Below are positions 18,828 to 29,219 of a stretch of DNA of 64,000 bases, one piece after another. A program made the position numbers and the translations under genes. Within the stretch, counting starts at the first letter, position 1, and every line of letters starts with the position of its first letter. The stretch spans positions 496,001 to 560,000 of the forward strand of contig CAJIZG010000001.1 of assembly GCA_905181865.1 (NCBI GenBank). Reading direction: 5' to 3'. Source of the DNA: Urechidicola croceus (lineage in GTDB: Bacteria > Bacteroidota > Bacteroidia > Flavobacteriales > Flavobacteriaceae). Under the pieces are notes generated by a model that was given only the letters and a program-made list of their open reading frames with translations, had not been told where the DNA came from and searched no databases.

Positions 18828-19262
18828 ATGCTTAAAGAAAAATCAATAGACCACCAATTACGCGCAACTTGGCAATCAGTAGCCAAGATGTACAACGAAC
18901 AAGCATCTAAACTCGAAACCACTATGGCTGCCGCCTTCGTATTATTAAATATAGATTATGATAATGGCACTCCTTCAACTTCATTAGGACCAAAAATGGG
19001 AATGGAAGCGACGAGTCTTTCACGTATTTTAAAAAGTATGGAAGAAAGAGGCGTGATATTTAGGGAGAGAAATCCAAGTGACGGAAGAAGTGTTCTTATA
19101 AAGTTAACCGATTTAGGCATAATTAAAAGGGAGGAATCTAAAATTTCTGTACTTAAATTCAATGAAGTGGTTAGACAAAATATTTCTGAAGAAAAAATCA
19201 ATCATTTCTTTGAAGTAACTGAAACTATAAATAGATTGATAACGAATGGTGCTATATTCTAG
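18828..19262 (+). CDS. MarR family transcriptional regulator of fatty-acid oxidation
   Basis: This 144-residue winged-helix protein starts MLKEKSIDHQLRATWQSV. Its recognition helix region is LGPKMGMEATSLSRILKSME, and the wing is ERNPSDGRSVLIKLTDLG, the DxR pattern conserved in MarR proteins. It precedes the beta-oxidation genes by 33 bp and is co-directional, so it is probably the local repressor, released by fatty acyl-CoA. The palindrome just upstream suggests autoregulation. The first ATG is used since relatives begin with the same N-terminal pattern. Confidence 0.88.
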   Translation: MLKEKSIDHQLRATWQSVAKMYNEQASKLETTMAAAFVLLNIDYDNGTPSTSLGPKMGMEATSLSRILKSMEERGVIFRERNPSDGRSVLIKLTDLGIIKREESKISVLKFNEVVRQNISEEKINHFFEVTETINRLITNGAIF

Positions 19263-19295
19263 AAATAGAATTAGCCACATCTATACATTTTTAAC

Positions 19296-21695
19296 ATGAA
19301 AAGAAGTATTAAAAAGATTGCAATTATTGGATCTGGAATTATGGGGTCTGGTATTGCATGCCATTTTGCCAATATTGGCATTGAAGTATTACTACTTGAT
19401 ATCTTACCTCGTGAATTAAGCGATAAGGAAGAAGCCCAGGGGCTAACTTTGGAGACTGAATCCGTTCGAAATAGAATTGTGAATGACTCATTAAAAGCTT
19501 CATTACTATCTAAACCATCACCTATTTATGATCAAAAATTTTCGAGTAGAATTTCTACTGGTACTATTGATGATGATCTGCATAAGATAAAAGGTGTTGA
19601 TTGGATTATGGAGGTAGTTGTTGAAAGATTAGATATCAAACAGCAAGTATTTGAAAAAATTGAAAAACACCGAACACCGGGTACATTAATAACTTCAAAT
19701 ACCTCTGGAATTCCTATTCAATTTATGAATAAAGGTAGAAGTGAAGATTTCCAAAAACACTTTGCAGTTACTCATTTTTTTAATCCCCCTCGATATTTAA
19801 AATTATTTGAAGTGGTTCCTGGTCCAAATTGCAAGCAAGAAGTCACTGATTTCTTAATGCTATATGGAGAAAAGTTTTTAGGAAAAACAAGTGTCTTAGC
19901 TAAAGACACTCCCGCTTTTATAGGTAATAGAATTGGGATTTTTGGAATCATGAGTTTATTTCATCAAGTAAAAGAAATGGGTCTTACGGTTGAAGAAGTA
20001 GACAAACTTACCGGGCCATTAATTGGCCGTCCAAAATCTGCAACTTTCAGAACGGTAGATGTTGTAGGATTAGACACGTTGGTACACGTTGCAAACGGCT
20101 TGTATAAAAATTGTCCTAATGACGAAGCACACGACTTGTTCAAACTACCAGAGTTCATTAACACCATGATGAACAATAACTGGTTGGGAAGTAAATCCAA
20201 ACAAGGCTTTTACAAAAAGGAAATAAATGCTGGTAAAAAAGAAATATTTACGCTTGATTTAGATACGCTAGAATATCGTTCAAAGAAAAGCGCCAATTTT
20301 GCCACTTTAGAGTTGACCAAAAAAGTTGATAAAGTTATTGACCGTTTTCCCATTTTGGTTAACGGAAAAGACAAGGCAGGTAGATTTTTTCGCAAGAACT
20401 TTGCAGCTATGTTTGCATATGTTCAAAACAGAATTCCTGAAATATCAGATGAAACGTATAGGATTGATGATGCTATGAAAGCTGGTTTTGGATGGGAACA
20501 TGGCCCCTTTCAAATTTGGGATGCTATTGGTATTGAAAAAGGAATTCAACTGATGAAAGAGGAGGGTTATGAAGTTAATCCTTGGGTTAATGAAATGTTA
20601 TCACAAGGAAACTCAAGTTTTTATTCTATTAATAACGGGGCGAAACATTACTACGATATCCCCTCAAAATCTCAAGTAAAAGTACCAGGTCAAGAAGCCT
20701 TTATCATATTAGAAAATGTTCGAGAAACAAAAACAATCTGGCGTAATTCTGGAGCTTCAATTCAACATTTAGGAGACGGCGTTTTAAACGTGGAATTCCA
20801 ATCTAAAATGAATACACTTGGTGGAGAGGTACTTCAAGCAATAAACAAGGGAATTGATCTTGCGGAAAGCGAGTATGATGCCCTAATTTTAGGAAATCAA
20901 GGAGCTAACTTTTCAGTAGGTGCAAATCTTGCAATGGCCTTTATGATGGCAATTGAGCAAGAATATGATGAATTGAATTTTTCAGTTAAATATTTTCAGG
21001 ATACCGTAATGAGAATGCGTTATTCTTCGTGCCCAACTCTTATAACTCCCCATGGATATACTTTCGGAGGTGCCTGTGAATTAACTATGCATGCTGACAA
21101 AGTTATAGCCGCTGCAGAAACTTATATTGGTTTAGTAGAATTTGGAGTTGGAATTATCCCAGGAGGTGCTGGATCAAAAGAAATGGCAGTAAGAGCTTCA
21201 GAAGGATTACTAAAAGACGATGTAAAGTTAAATAAACTACGTGATTATTTTATTACCGTTGCAATGGCAAAAGTGGCAACATCTGCCCATGAGGCATATG
21301 ATTTAGGCTTTCTAAAAGAACATAAGGATATTGTGATTGTTAATAAAAATAGACAATTAGCAACCGCAAAAAGACATGCAGTTCTCATGTTAGAAGATGG
21401 ATATACACAACCCGTACCAAAACAAGTAAAAGTACTTGGGCAACAGGCTTTAGGGATGTTCTTAGTTGGAACAGATAGTCTAGAAAAAGGTCATTATGCT
21501 TCAGAGCATGATAAAAAAATGGCAAACAAATTGGGTTATGTAATGGCTGGTGGAGATTTATCAGAACCAACTATTGTTTCGGAGCAATATTTATTAGATC
21601 TCGAGCGTGAAGCTTTTATGAGTTTAATGACTGAAAGAAAAACTTTAGAAAGAATTGAACACATGCTAAAAACGGGCAAACCATTGCGTAATTAG
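19296..21695 (+). CDS. fadN: 3-hydroxyacyl-CoA dehydrogenase / enoyl-CoA hydratase (FadN type)
   Basis: This 799-residue protein has the NAD-binding motif IGSGIMGSGIA at residues 11-21, the 3-hydroxyacyl-CoA dehydrogenase region TSNTSGIPI and THFFNPPRYLKLFEVVPG, a second dehydrogenase C-terminal domain, and a C-terminal crotonase domain (GANFSVGANLAMAF, GVGIIPGGAGSKEMA). The dehydrogenase-first order and the length match FadN of Gram-positives and Bacteroidota rather than E. coli FadB. It performs the hydration and second oxidation steps of beta-oxidation in the cytoplasm. It lies between the MarR gene and the thiolase. Confidence 0.92.
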   Translation: MKRSIKKIAIIGSGIMGSGIACHFANIGIEVLLLDILPRELSDKEEAQGLTLETESVRNRIVNDSLKASLLSKPSPIYDQKFSSRISTGTIDDDLHKIKGVDWIMEVVVERLDIKQQVFEKIEKHRTPGTLITSNTSGIPIQFMNKGRSEDFQKHFAVTHFFNPPRYLKLFEVVPGPNCKQEVTDFLMLYGEKFLGKTSVLAKDTPAFIGNRIGIFGIMSLFHQVKEMGLTVEEVDKLTGPLIGRPKSATFRTVDVVGLDTLVHVANGLYKNCPNDEAHDLFKLPEFINTMMNNNWLGSKSKQGFYKKEINAGKKEIFTLDLDTLEYRSKKSANFATLELTKKVDKVIDRFPILVNGKDKAGRFFRKNFAAMFAYVQNRIPEISDETYRIDDAMKAGFGWEHGPFQIWDAIGIEKGIQLMKEEGYEVNPWVNEMLSQGNSSFYSINNGAKHYYDIPSKSQVKVPGQEAFIILENVRETKTIWRNSGASIQHLGDGVLNVEFQSKMNTLGGEVLQAINKGIDLAESEYDALILGNQGANFSVGANLAMAFMMAIEQEYDELNFSVKYFQDTVMRMRYSSCPTLITPHGYTFGGACELTMHADKVIAAAETYIGLVEFGVGIIPGGAGSKEMAVRASEGLLKDDVKLNKLRDYFITVAMAKVATSAHEAYDLGFLKEHKDIVIVNKNRQLATAKRHAVLMLEDGYTQPVPKQVKVLGQQALGMFLVGTDSLEKGHYASEHDKKMANKLGYVMAGGDLSEPTIVSEQYLLDLEREAFMSLMTERKTLERIEHMLKTGKPLRN

Positions 21696-21769
21696 ATGTG
21701 TAGAGTATTAGAAATTCAGATGCATAGACTTCCAAATTTCTAATAATAGAACAATCAAAAAATCAAAAG

Positions 21770-22954
21770 ATGAAAACAGCATATATAGTAACAGGTTACA
21801 GAACAGCGGTGGGAAAAGCCCCAAAAGGTGTGTTTAGATTCAAAAGACCGGATGAATTGGCGGCAGATACAATCGAAAGATTGTTGGAAGATGTTCCTCA
21901 ATTGGATAAAACTAGAATTGATGATGTAATAGTAGGGAATGCAATGCCAGAAGCGGAACAAGGGTTAAACATTGGCCGATTAATTTCATTAATGGGATTA
22001 AAAATTGATGACGTTCCAGGAATGACAGTCAATAGATATTGTGCTTCAGGATTAGAAACGATTAGCATTGCTGCTGCAAAAATCCAGTCTGGAATGGCTG
22101 ACTGCATTATTGCTGGTGGAGCCGAAAGCATGAGTTACATTCCAATGGGTGGCTATCGACCAGTACCCAACTACAAAACAGCTAAAAATGGAAACGAAGA
22201 TTACTATTGGGGAATGGGACTAACCGCAGAAGCCGTGGCTCAGCAATACAATGTTTCTAGAGAAGATCAAGATATATTTGCCTATAATTCACACAAAAAA
22301 GCTTTAGAAGCTTTAGATAATGGGATATTCGAAAGAGATATTGCTCCAATTAATATTGAGCAAATCTTCATAGATGGAGCGGATAAGAAACAAACAAAAA
22401 ATTATACTATATCAAATGATGAGGGGCCGAGAAGAGGAACTTCAGTTGAAGCCCTAGCAAAATTGCGCCCTGTATTTGCACAAGGGGGAAGTGTCACCGC
22501 AGGGAATTCTTCACAAATGAGTGATGGAGCTTCTTTTGTTTTGGTTATGAGTGAAGAAATGGTAAAGGAATTAAAACTCGAACCTGTTGCTAGAATGGTT
22601 TCTTATGCCGCGATGGGAGTAGAACCGAGAATTATGGGAATAGGGCCTGTAGCTGCTGTTCCAAAAGCATTAAAACAAGCAGGTTTATCGATACATGATA
22701 TTGATTTATTCGAATTAAATGAAGCTTTTGCATCTCAATCTCTCGCTGTTATTAGAGAATTAGGATTAAATGAAGACATTGTAAATGTAAATGGAGGAGC
22801 TATAGCCTTAGGGCATCCGCTCGGCTGTACAGGAGCCAAACTGTCCGTTCAATTAATAAATGAAATGAGAAGAAGAAAAAATAAATATGGAGTTGTAACG
22901 ATGTGTGTAGGTACAGGTCAAGGTGCAGCCGGAGTCTATGAATTTTTAAAATAA
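21770..22954 (+). CDS. fadA: Acetyl-CoA C-acyltransferase (thiolase)
   Basis: This 394-residue protein has the acyl-accepting Cys91 in NRYCASGLE, the region [11 protein letters not shown], the His in [16 protein letters not shown] and the second Cys in [10 protein letters not shown]. All catalytic residues are present. It performs the last, thiolytic step of beta-oxidation, releasing acetyl-CoA. It sits 74 bp after fadN and 9 bp before the acyl-CoA dehydrogenase gene in the operon. Confidence 0.94.
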   Translation: MKTAYIVTGYRTAVGKAPKGVFRFKRPDELAADTIERLLEDVPQLDKTRIDDVIVGNAMPEAEQGLNIGRLISLMGLKIDDVPGMTVNRYCASGLETISIAAAKIQSGMADCIIAGGAESMSYIPMGGYRPVPNYKTAKNGNEDYYWGMGLTAEAVAQQYNVSREDQDIFAYNSHKKALEALDNGIFERDIAPINIEQIFIDGADKKQTKNYTISNDEGPRRGTSVEALAKLRPVFAQGGSVTAGNSSQMSDGASFVLVMSEEMVKELKLEPVARMVSYAAMGVEPRIMGIGPVAAVPKALKQAGLSIHDIDLFELNEAFASQSLAVIRELGLNEDIVNVNGGAIALGHPLGCTGAKLSVQLINEMRRRKNKYGVVTMCVGTGQGAAGVYEFLK

Positions 22955-22963
22955 CAATTAAAT

Positions 22964-24757
22964 ATGGGAACTATAAAAGGAGGTGAATTCTTAGTAAAAG
23001 AAATTAAATCAGAAGATATTTTTATATCAGAAGAATTTACGGAAGAACAAAGAATGATGAAAGAAGCGGTGGTAGAATTTATAGATCGCGAAGTATGGCC
23101 TCATAAAGAACGTTTTGAGAAAAAAGACTATGCGCTTACCGAAGAAATTATGCGTAAGGCTGGTGAAATGGGATTCTTAGGTGTTTCTATTCCAGAACAA
23201 TACGGTGGTATTGGAATGGGATTTATTTCTACCATGTTAGTAACTGATTATATCTCTGCCGCCACAGGTTCATTAGCAACCGCTTATGGAGCACATACCG
23301 GAATTGGAACAATGCCAATATTTTTATATGGTACCGAAGAACAAAAAAATAAATACCTTCCTGCATTGGCTACTGGCGAAAAATTTGGAGCCTATTGTTT
23401 AACCGAACCAGGAGCAGGTAGTGATGCGAATTCTGGTAAAACAACGGCTGATTTAACCGAAGATGGGAAACATTACAAAGTTAACGGACAAAAAATGTGG
23501 ATTTCGAACGCAGGGTTTGCAGAAGTATTCATTGTTTTTGCCAGAATTGAAGACGATAAAAATATTTCCGCTTTTATATTAGATTATGATAAAAACAACC
23601 CAAATGGAGTAACCCTTGGCGAAGAAGAAGACAAACTAGGAATCGCCTCTTCGTCCACCAGACAAGTGTTTTTTAACGACACGTTAATTCCAATTGAGAA
23701 TATACTATCTGAAAGAGGGAAAGGGTTTAAAATTGCGCTCAACTCCCTAAATGTAGGTCGTATAAAACTTGGAGCAGCCGTTTTAGATGCGGGAAGACGA
23801 ATTATCACTGAATCCGTTCAATATGCTACTGAGCGAAAGCAATTTCAAACTCCTATTGCTAATTTCGGAGCGATTCAAAAGAAACTCGCCGACATGAGTA
23901 CACGGGTTTTTGCAAGTGATGCTTCGTGCTATAGAGCTGGAAAAAATATTCAAAATAGGATTGATGATAATTTAGCAAACGGTAAATCTCATGTAGAATC
24001 TGAACTTGATGCTTTTCAAGAATATGCTATTGAATGTGCCATACTAAAAGTATTTGGATCAGAAATGTCACAAATGGTTTCCGATGAAGGAATACAAATA
24101 TTTGGCGGTATGGGGTTCTCGAAAGATACACCTATGGAAAGCGCCTGGAGAGATGCACGCATTACAAGAATCTATGAAGGAACCAATGAAATTAATAGAT
24201 TATTGACAGTTGGTATGCTTCTTAAAAAAGCAATGAAAGGTGAAATAGATGTGTTAACGCCAGCTATGGAAGTAGGTAAAAGTTTAATGAGTATCCCTTC
24301 ATTTGATATTCCAGATTATTCGACATTGTTATCAGAAGAAAAAGCTATGATATCCAAGCTTAAAAAAATATTTCTAATGATTGCGGGGAAAGCTGTTCAA
24401 ACCTATGGGATGGATTTAGAAGAACATCAACAATTGGTATTATGTGCCGCGGAAATCATGATTGAAGTTTATGTTGCTGAAAGTGCTATTTTAAAAGCAG
24501 AAAAAATAGCCAAGTTAACTTCTGAAAAAGAAGTAGAAAGTCAGATAGCGATGGCTAAACTAAATTTATTTTATGCGATCGAAAAAATTACTATGGTAGG
24601 AAAAGAAGGTATTGTATACTTTTCTAAAGGTGATGAGCAACGCATGCTACTAATGGGGTTGAAACGTTTTACAAAATATATAAACATGCCAAATGTTATA
24701 GAATTACGTAAGACAATAGCCACAAAGGTTATTGACGAAAATAAATATTGTTTTTAG
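22964..24757 (+). CDS. Acyl-CoA dehydrogenase (FadE-like), 597 aa
   Basis: The protein has the FAD/substrate signatures CLTEPGAGSDANSGKT and MWISNAGFAEVFIVFARI, the catalytic-base region and RDARITRIYEGTNEINRLL. At 597 residues it is about 200 longer than a simple medium-chain enzyme. The C-terminal extension (from about residue 420) resembles that of very-long-chain acyl-CoA dehydrogenases, so long-chain substrates are likely. It catalyses the first step of beta-oxidation and closes the operon; a terminator follows. Confidence 0.92.
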   Translation: MGTIKGGEFLVKEIKSEDIFISEEFTEEQRMMKEAVVEFIDREVWPHKERFEKKDYALTEEIMRKAGEMGFLGVSIPEQYGGIGMGFISTMLVTDYISAATGSLATAYGAHTGIGTMPIFLYGTEEQKNKYLPALATGEKFGAYCLTEPGAGSDANSGKTTADLTEDGKHYKVNGQKMWISNAGFAEVFIVFARIEDDKNISAFILDYDKNNPNGVTLGEEEDKLGIASSSTRQVFFNDTLIPIENILSERGKGFKIALNSLNVGRIKLGAAVLDAGRRIITESVQYATERKQFQTPIANFGAIQKKLADMSTRVFASDASCYRAGKNIQNRIDDNLANGKSHVESELDAFQEYAIECAILKVFGSEMSQMVSDEGIQIFGGMGFSKDTPMESAWRDARITRIYEGTNEINRLLTVGMLLKKAMKGEIDVLTPAMEVGKSLMSIPSFDIPDYSTLLSEEKAMISKLKKIFLMIAGKAVQTYGMDLEEHQQLVLCAAEIMIEVYVAESAILKAEKIAKLTSEKEVESQIAMAKLNLFYAIEKITMVGKEGIVYFSKGDEQRMLLMGLKRFTKYINMPNVIELRKTIATKVIDENKYCF

Positions 24758-24789
24758 ATCCGATGTAAATCGATTTTGGTTAGTTAATT

Positions 24790-24820
24790 AAAGTCCCGCC
24801 TGTAAAGATGGGACTTTTCA
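24790..24820 (+). terminator. Intrinsic terminator of the beta-oxidation operon
   Basis: An 8-bp stem (AAAGTCCC paired with GGGACTTT) closes a 12-nt loop and is followed by a short T run, 32 bp after the acyl-CoA dehydrogenase stop. Confidence 0.75.
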
Positions 24821-24889
24821 TTTAAAATTAAATTCTATTCTCCTAATTATTCACTGTAATCAGAGCAACTATTTTATTAATTTTACATT

Positions 24890-25519
24890 ATGAAAAATAG
24901 ATCACTTTTATTAATACTTCTAATAACTATTTCTGCCTGCAGTCCAAAATTATTCAAAGAAAAATGGACTAAGGAAAAAGCTCCTGCAAGTTTTAAGGCT
25001 CGTTTTGAAACTACCCAAGGTAATTTTGACATTGCAGCACAGCGATCATTATCTCCAAAAGCTGTTGATAGATTATATCAATTGATAAAAAATGACTTCT
25101 ATACGGATATTGCCTTATACCGCGTTATTACAAATTTTGTAGTTCAATTTGGAATTCACAACGATTCTGTAATCAACAATGAATGGGAAAAATATAAAAT
25201 TCCCGATGAGCTCGTTCTTAGTTCTAATGATTCGATGACAATTTCATTTGCTCGTGCTGGTATTGAATCTCGAACTACCCAAATTTTTATCAATTTAAAA
25301 GACAATGAAAGATTGGATAAATTGACCTATTCTGGCGTCGCAGGATTTCCTGTAGTCGCAAAAATTACAAGTGGAATGGAAACTATTCATAAATTCTATG
25401 CTAGTTATGGTCCAGAACCCGCAAAAAAGCAAGCGTATATTTTAAGAGAAGGAAATGAATATTTAAGAAAAGAATTTCCGAAATTGGATTATATAAACAG
25501 TGCTTATATTATTAAGTAA
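24890..25519 (+). CDS. Cyclophilin-type peptidylprolyl isomerase lipoprotein
   Basis: This 209-residue protein has a lipoprotein signal peptide with lipobox ISAC near residues 14-17. A cyclophilin-like domain follows: ARFETTQGNFDIAA, LIKNDFYTDIALYRVITNFVVQFG (matching the RFHRVI..FMIQGG region) and SFARAGIESRTTQIFINL. The catalytic Arg of the RV/RVI segment is kept, while the HRV His is replaced by Tyr. It probably assists folding of envelope proteins from the outer or inner membrane. It is monocistronic. Confidence 0.8.
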   Translation: MKNRSLLLILLITISACSPKLFKEKWTKEKAPASFKARFETTQGNFDIAAQRSLSPKAVDRLYQLIKNDFYTDIALYRVITNFVVQFGIHNDSVINNEWEKYKIPDELVLSSNDSMTISFARAGIESRTTQIFINLKDNERLDKLTYSGVAGFPVVAKITSGMETIHKFYASYGPEPAKKQAYILREGNEYLRKEFPKLDYINSAYIIK

Positions 25520-25550
25520 ATTATTATTTCAAGTGCCGATGCCACTCAAC

Positions 25551-25580
25551 TCGTCATTCCTTCGAAAGCAGGTATGAAAT
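25551..25580. repeat. Possible decayed REP-like palindrome
   Basis: The convergent intergenic spacer contains CGTCATTCCTTCGAAAGCAG, which resembles the short palindromic repeats based on GTCATTCCTGCGAAGGCAGG that occur many times in some flavobacterial genomes (from memory). Only one copy is here and its arms are imperfect. Confidence 0.25.
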
Positions 25581-25593
25581 AAAGTATATGAAA

Positions 25594-26304
25594 CTATTCT
25601 CTTATACTCCAAATCTCATATAAAGGATCTCCTTTACTACTAAATCCTGCGTGATGCCATTCGTTTTGCAGTAGGCTAAAATCGAATGATAACTCAGCGC
25701 CAACGCGGGTTTTATCTTTTGAAAAAAATTCAATATTCTCCGTGTATTTACTACCAATAGTTGTGTAAGATCCGCCTCCTGTGGCCATAAATTGTTTGGT
25801 TTCTGTATTATAAGCAATCCACTGAAATCGGGTTTCAGATAAAATTTTTAGGGTCTTTCTGGGCTGATCTGTATTGCGAGTTTCAATCTTTCCATCTCGT
25901 TTTCTACCAGACATTAACCAAGCACCACATAAATCTCCAGGAGTTCCATTATCCAATTTTTTCCAAACAATATCTACACCATCAACTTTTAATTCAGATT
26001 CTGAAATGATCAGATCAAAAATCATTTGACTCCCTACCTTATCTGAGTTCCTTGAATCAAATTCAATATTTCCTTCTAGTGTATTTCCATTCAATTTCCA
26101 TGAACCACCATTCACGCTCCTAAACTCACCATCTTTAGTATTAAACCAAGTGGAAGCCATATAATTTTCAGAAAAAATTACAACATTTTTAATATCAACT
26201 CCTTCTGACGTTGTAATTGTAGCTTCCCAAGCGCCTACTAGATTTTGTGAAAATATTGATATGGATACTAAAACACCTACTAAGGTGATCCCTATTTTTC
26301 TCAT
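25594..26304 (-). CDS. Secreted protein with two tandem lipocalin-like repeats, unknown function
   Basis: This 236-residue protein has a signal peptide ending near residue 19 (SISIFSQ). Two similar halves follow, one starting LVGAWEATITT and the other LCGAWLMSGRK. Each continues through a GG(S/G)S(W/Y) turn, a NIEF(D/F)S strand and a VG(S/A) segment, so the protein arose by internal duplication of a beta-rich domain of about 100 residues. It is periplasmic or exported. No catalytic motif is visible. It has no clear operon partner. Confidence 0.7.
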   Translation of the reverse strand: MRKIGITLVGVLVSISIFSQNLVGAWEATITTSEGVDIKNVVIFSENYMASTWFNTKDGEFRSVNGGSWKLNGNTLEGNIEFDSRNSDKVGSQMIFDLIISESELKVDGVDIVWKKLDNGTPGDLCGAWLMSGRKRDGKIETRNTDQPRKTLKILSETRFQWIAYNTETKQFMATGGGSYTTIGSKYTENIEFFSKDKTRVGAELSFDFSLLQNEWHHAGFSSKGDPLYEIWSIRE

Positions 26305-26435
26305 GACATATAGTGTTTCGTTAATACTGTCTAATATAAAAAAATAATATTACTTTATTTTATATCTCTATAAATCCTTAAACTTACCTAGAAAAATTGA
26401 TTAATTCTTTACTGTAAAAACTTAGTTGTAAACAA

Positions 26436-26463
26436 AAAACGCCCACCAAAAGGTGAGCGTTTT
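26436..26463 (-). terminator. Intrinsic terminator of dnaK
   Basis: Read on the minus strand this is a GC-containing stem of 11 pairs with one mismatch, an AAAA/TTTT loop and a run of six T residues, 35 bp after the dnaK stop. The spacer up to the upstream neighbour has no other feature. Confidence 0.8.
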
Positions 26464-26497
26464 CTAATTATTTAAGAATTCAATACTCAAATTTTGA

Positions 26498-28420
26498 TTA
26501 TTTTTCTTCTTCTACTTCTTCAAAGTCAACATCTTGTACGTCATCTTCAGTCGCTGCACCTTCAGCACTTTCTGCTCCTGCTGCTCCAGTTGCTCCTGCT
26601 CCATCAGCTTGCGCTTCTTGTTCCGCTTTGTACATTTCTTCAGATGCATTTTTCCAAGCCTCATTTATTTTCTCCATTGCAGCATCAATTTGTGCAATAT
26701 CTTGAGAAATATGAGCCGCTTTTAGCTCAGTCAATGCCGCTTCAATCGGAGCCTTCTTATCATCAGATAATTTTTCTCCAAATTCTTTCAATTGCTTTTC
26801 TGTTTGGAAAACCATTGAATCTGCACCATTGATTTTTTCAGCAGTTTCTTTCGCTGCTTTATCTGCATCAGCATTTGCTTCTGCTTCTTGCTTCATTTTT
26901 TTGATTTCTTCTTCTGTTAATCCAGAAGATGCTTCAATACGTATATTGTGCTCTTTTCCTGTCCCTTTATCCTTAGCCATAACGTGAATAATTCCGTTTG
27001 CATCAATATCAAAAGTTACTTCAATTTGCGGAATTCCTCTTCCTGCTGGTGGAATACCATCTAAATGAAAACGACCAATTGTATTATTATCTGCTGCCAT
27101 TGCACGCTCACCTTGCAATACGTGAATTTCTACAGAAGGCTGACTATCTACTGCTGTTGAGAATACTTGAGATTTCTTAGTAGGAATCGTAGTATTGGCT
27201 TCAATCAACTTTGTAAATACATTACCCATCGTTTCGATACCTAATGATAACGGAGTAACATCTAATAACAATACATCTTTAACATCACCCGTTAAAACTC
27301 CACCTTGAATCGCTGCACCAACTGCAACAACCTCATCTGGATTTACACCTTTAGAAGGCTTCATTCCGAAGAATTTCTCTACAGCTGCCTGTACTGCTGG
27401 AATACGGGTAGAACCACCTACCAAAATTACCTCATCAAGATCACTTTTTGACAAACCTGCAGCTTTCATTGCAGTCTCACATGGCTTGATTGTTCTTTTT
27501 ACTAAATCATCGATTAATTGCTCAAATTTTGCTTTTGTCAAAGAACGTACCAAGTGCTTTGGCCCGCTTGCAGTAGCAGTAATATAAGGTAAGTTAATTT
27601 CTGTTTGAGCAGAAGAAGACAATTCAATTTTTGCTTTTTCAGCAGCTTCTTTTAAACGTTGAAGTGCCATTGGATCTTTTGTCAAATCCATGTTCTCTTC
27701 TAACATAAATTCTGAAGCCAACCAGTTAATGATTTTCTCATCAACATCATCACCACCTAAATGTGTATCTCCATCTGTAGCCAATACTTCAAATACTCCG
27801 TCTCCTAATTCTAGGATAGAAACATCATGCGTACCACCACCAAAATCAAATACAACAATTTTTTGATCTTCATTTTTCTTGTCCATACCATAAGCCAACG
27901 CTGCTGCAGTAGGCTCATTGATAATACGACTTACTTTTAATCCTGCAATCTCACCAGCCTCTTTTGTAGCCTGACGTTGTGCATCGTTAAAATATGCTGG
28001 AACTGTTACTACAGCCTCCGTTACTTCATGACCTAAATAGTCTTCAGCAGTTTTTTTCATTTTTTGCAATACCATTGCAGAAATTTCTTGAGGTGTATAT
28101 AAACGCCCGTCGATATCAACACGCGGTGTATCGTTATCTCCTTTTACAACTTTATAAGGCACACGCTTAATTTCTTTTGCACATTCAGAGAATTTATTTC
28201 CCATAAAACGTTTTATAGAATAAACCGTATTAACAGGGTTCGTTACTGCTTGACGCTTTGCTGGATCTCCTACTTTTCTATCGCCACCTTCAATAAATGC
28301 AACAATAGAAGGTGTTGTTCTTTTACCCTCTGCATTAGGAATTACTACTGGCTCATTTCCTTCCATTACGGATACACAAGAGTTCGTTGTTCCTAAATCG
28401 ATTCCAATTATTTTACTCAT
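26498..28420 (-). CDS. dnaK: Molecular chaperone DnaK (Hsp70)
   Basis: This 640-residue protein starts [18 protein letters not shown] (ATPase phosphate-1 loop). It has [15 protein letters not shown] with a His where most DnaK proteins have Thr or Phe, [11 protein letters not shown], the linker [15 protein letters not shown], the substrate-binding beta domain and a helical lid. The C-terminus is acidic ([14 protein letters not shown]), as needed for co-chaperone contacts. It is monocistronic with its own terminator. dnaJ and grpE are not in the window, which is usual for Bacteroidota. No exact TAnnTTTG box was found upstream, so another sigma factor may be used. Confidence 0.97.
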   Translation of the reverse strand: MSKIIGIDLGTTNSCVSVMEGNEPVVIPNAEGKRTTPSIVAFIEGGDRKVGDPAKRQAVTNPVNTVYSIKRFMGNKFSECAKEIKRVPYKVVKGDNDTPRVDIDGRLYTPQEISAMVLQKMKKTAEDYLGHEVTEAVVTVPAYFNDAQRQATKEAGEIAGLKVSRIINEPTAAALAYGMDKKNEDQKIVVFDFGGGTHDVSILELGDGVFEVLATDGDTHLGGDDVDEKIINWLASEFMLEENMDLTKDPMALQRLKEAAEKAKIELSSSAQTEINLPYITATASGPKHLVRSLTKAKFEQLIDDLVKRTIKPCETAMKAAGLSKSDLDEVILVGGSTRIPAVQAAVEKFFGMKPSKGVNPDEVVAVGAAIQGGVLTGDVKDVLLLDVTPLSLGIETMGNVFTKLIEANTTIPTKKSQVFSTAVDSQPSVEIHVLQGERAMAADNNTIGRFHLDGIPPAGRGIPQIEVTFDIDANGIIHVMAKDKGTGKEHNIRIEASSGLTEEEIKKMKQEAEANADADKAAKETAEKINGADSMVFQTEKQLKEFGEKLSDDKKAPIEAALTELKAAHISQDIAQIDAAMEKINEAWKNASEEMYKAEQEAQADGAGATGAAGAESAEGAATEDDVQDVDFEEVEEEK

Positions 28421-28734
28421 AATATTTAATTTATATTTTTATTCTGTGTTTTCAACTTCACCTATACAAGTCAATCATTATGCCAACAGAATTTTTATGT
28501 CATGTTGTCATAAACTATAGAGAACTTTTAAATCAATATGCCAGTAATTCTTCATAATTTGACATTTCTCGTTTTACAAGAATATATATTTGTTATACCA
28601 AATGAATTTCAAAATGATCGTTATTGGTTTGAATTATTTTTTATTCAAATAAAACAGAAAGCCTAATCATAGCTTTCGTTATATTTCTATTTTATTTGTC
28701 GGAGTAACTTCTGAGTCACTTTCTTTAACAGTAA
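28421..28734. other. Intergenic region upstream of dnaK
   Basis: It holds the dnaK leader and promoter region, which is not resolved. At 28653-28680 there is a hairpin (GAAAGC/GCTTTC extended by AAC/GTT around one bulge, 9-nt loop) with T-rich sequence on both sides, which could terminate transcription in either direction. No coding sequence is recognised. Confidence 0.4.
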
Positions 28735-29219
28735 AAGGATACGCCGCTGATTTGGCAATACTTTCTAGGATTGTCTTGTGAAGGTCCAAAAAAAATACCC
28801 ATTACTAACATTGAAACGATTATTACAAGTATTAAAGGCAACAAATCTTTAAATTTTAATAGTGAAAAGAGTATCCTATTCAACGCAGAAATTGATATTA
28901 TTTTTAAGCGTAAATTTTATCCTTTTATGCAAATGGGATAGAAATCATCTGATTCAATGTTGACAAAATAATTTCAACTGAAAAATAGTATTTTATTAGT
29001 GGCGGATTTGTAGTTCAAGAGAAAGATAACACATATTTCAAAGTGACTGCTTTCAATGCGTTTCTATATCCAACTCAGAATGGCAAAGAACTCGAAGTCT
29101 ATTGTAAAAATAAAAATCTTAAAGTTTCTGAAATTATTTTAAAAAATGAACAATCTCAAAAAAAGAACGAAGATATAGATATAGAATTAAGTCGGATTTG
29201 GGATACAATGTTAGAATAG
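28735..29219 (+). pseudogene. Remnant of an unknown secreted protein gene
   Basis: The plus strand reads as protein-like sequence broken by lesions. The first segment has a lipobox-like start (FLGLSCEGPKKIP) and continues through SLNFNSEKSILFNAEIDIIF to a stop. After a frame change near 28935 comes NGIEII, a TGA, FNVDKIISTEK, a TAG, and then about 73 open codons starting YFISGGFVVQEKDNTYFK and ending LSRIWDTMLE. No intact start codon is present. At least two nonsense codons and one frameshift show it is dead. The family is not recognised. Confidence 0.65.

Noticed and set aside
26494-26832. 112-codon Leu/Gln/His-rich plus-strand frame
   Set aside because: It is antisense to the Ala/Glu-rich 3' end of dnaK; composition reflects codon bias of the real gene.
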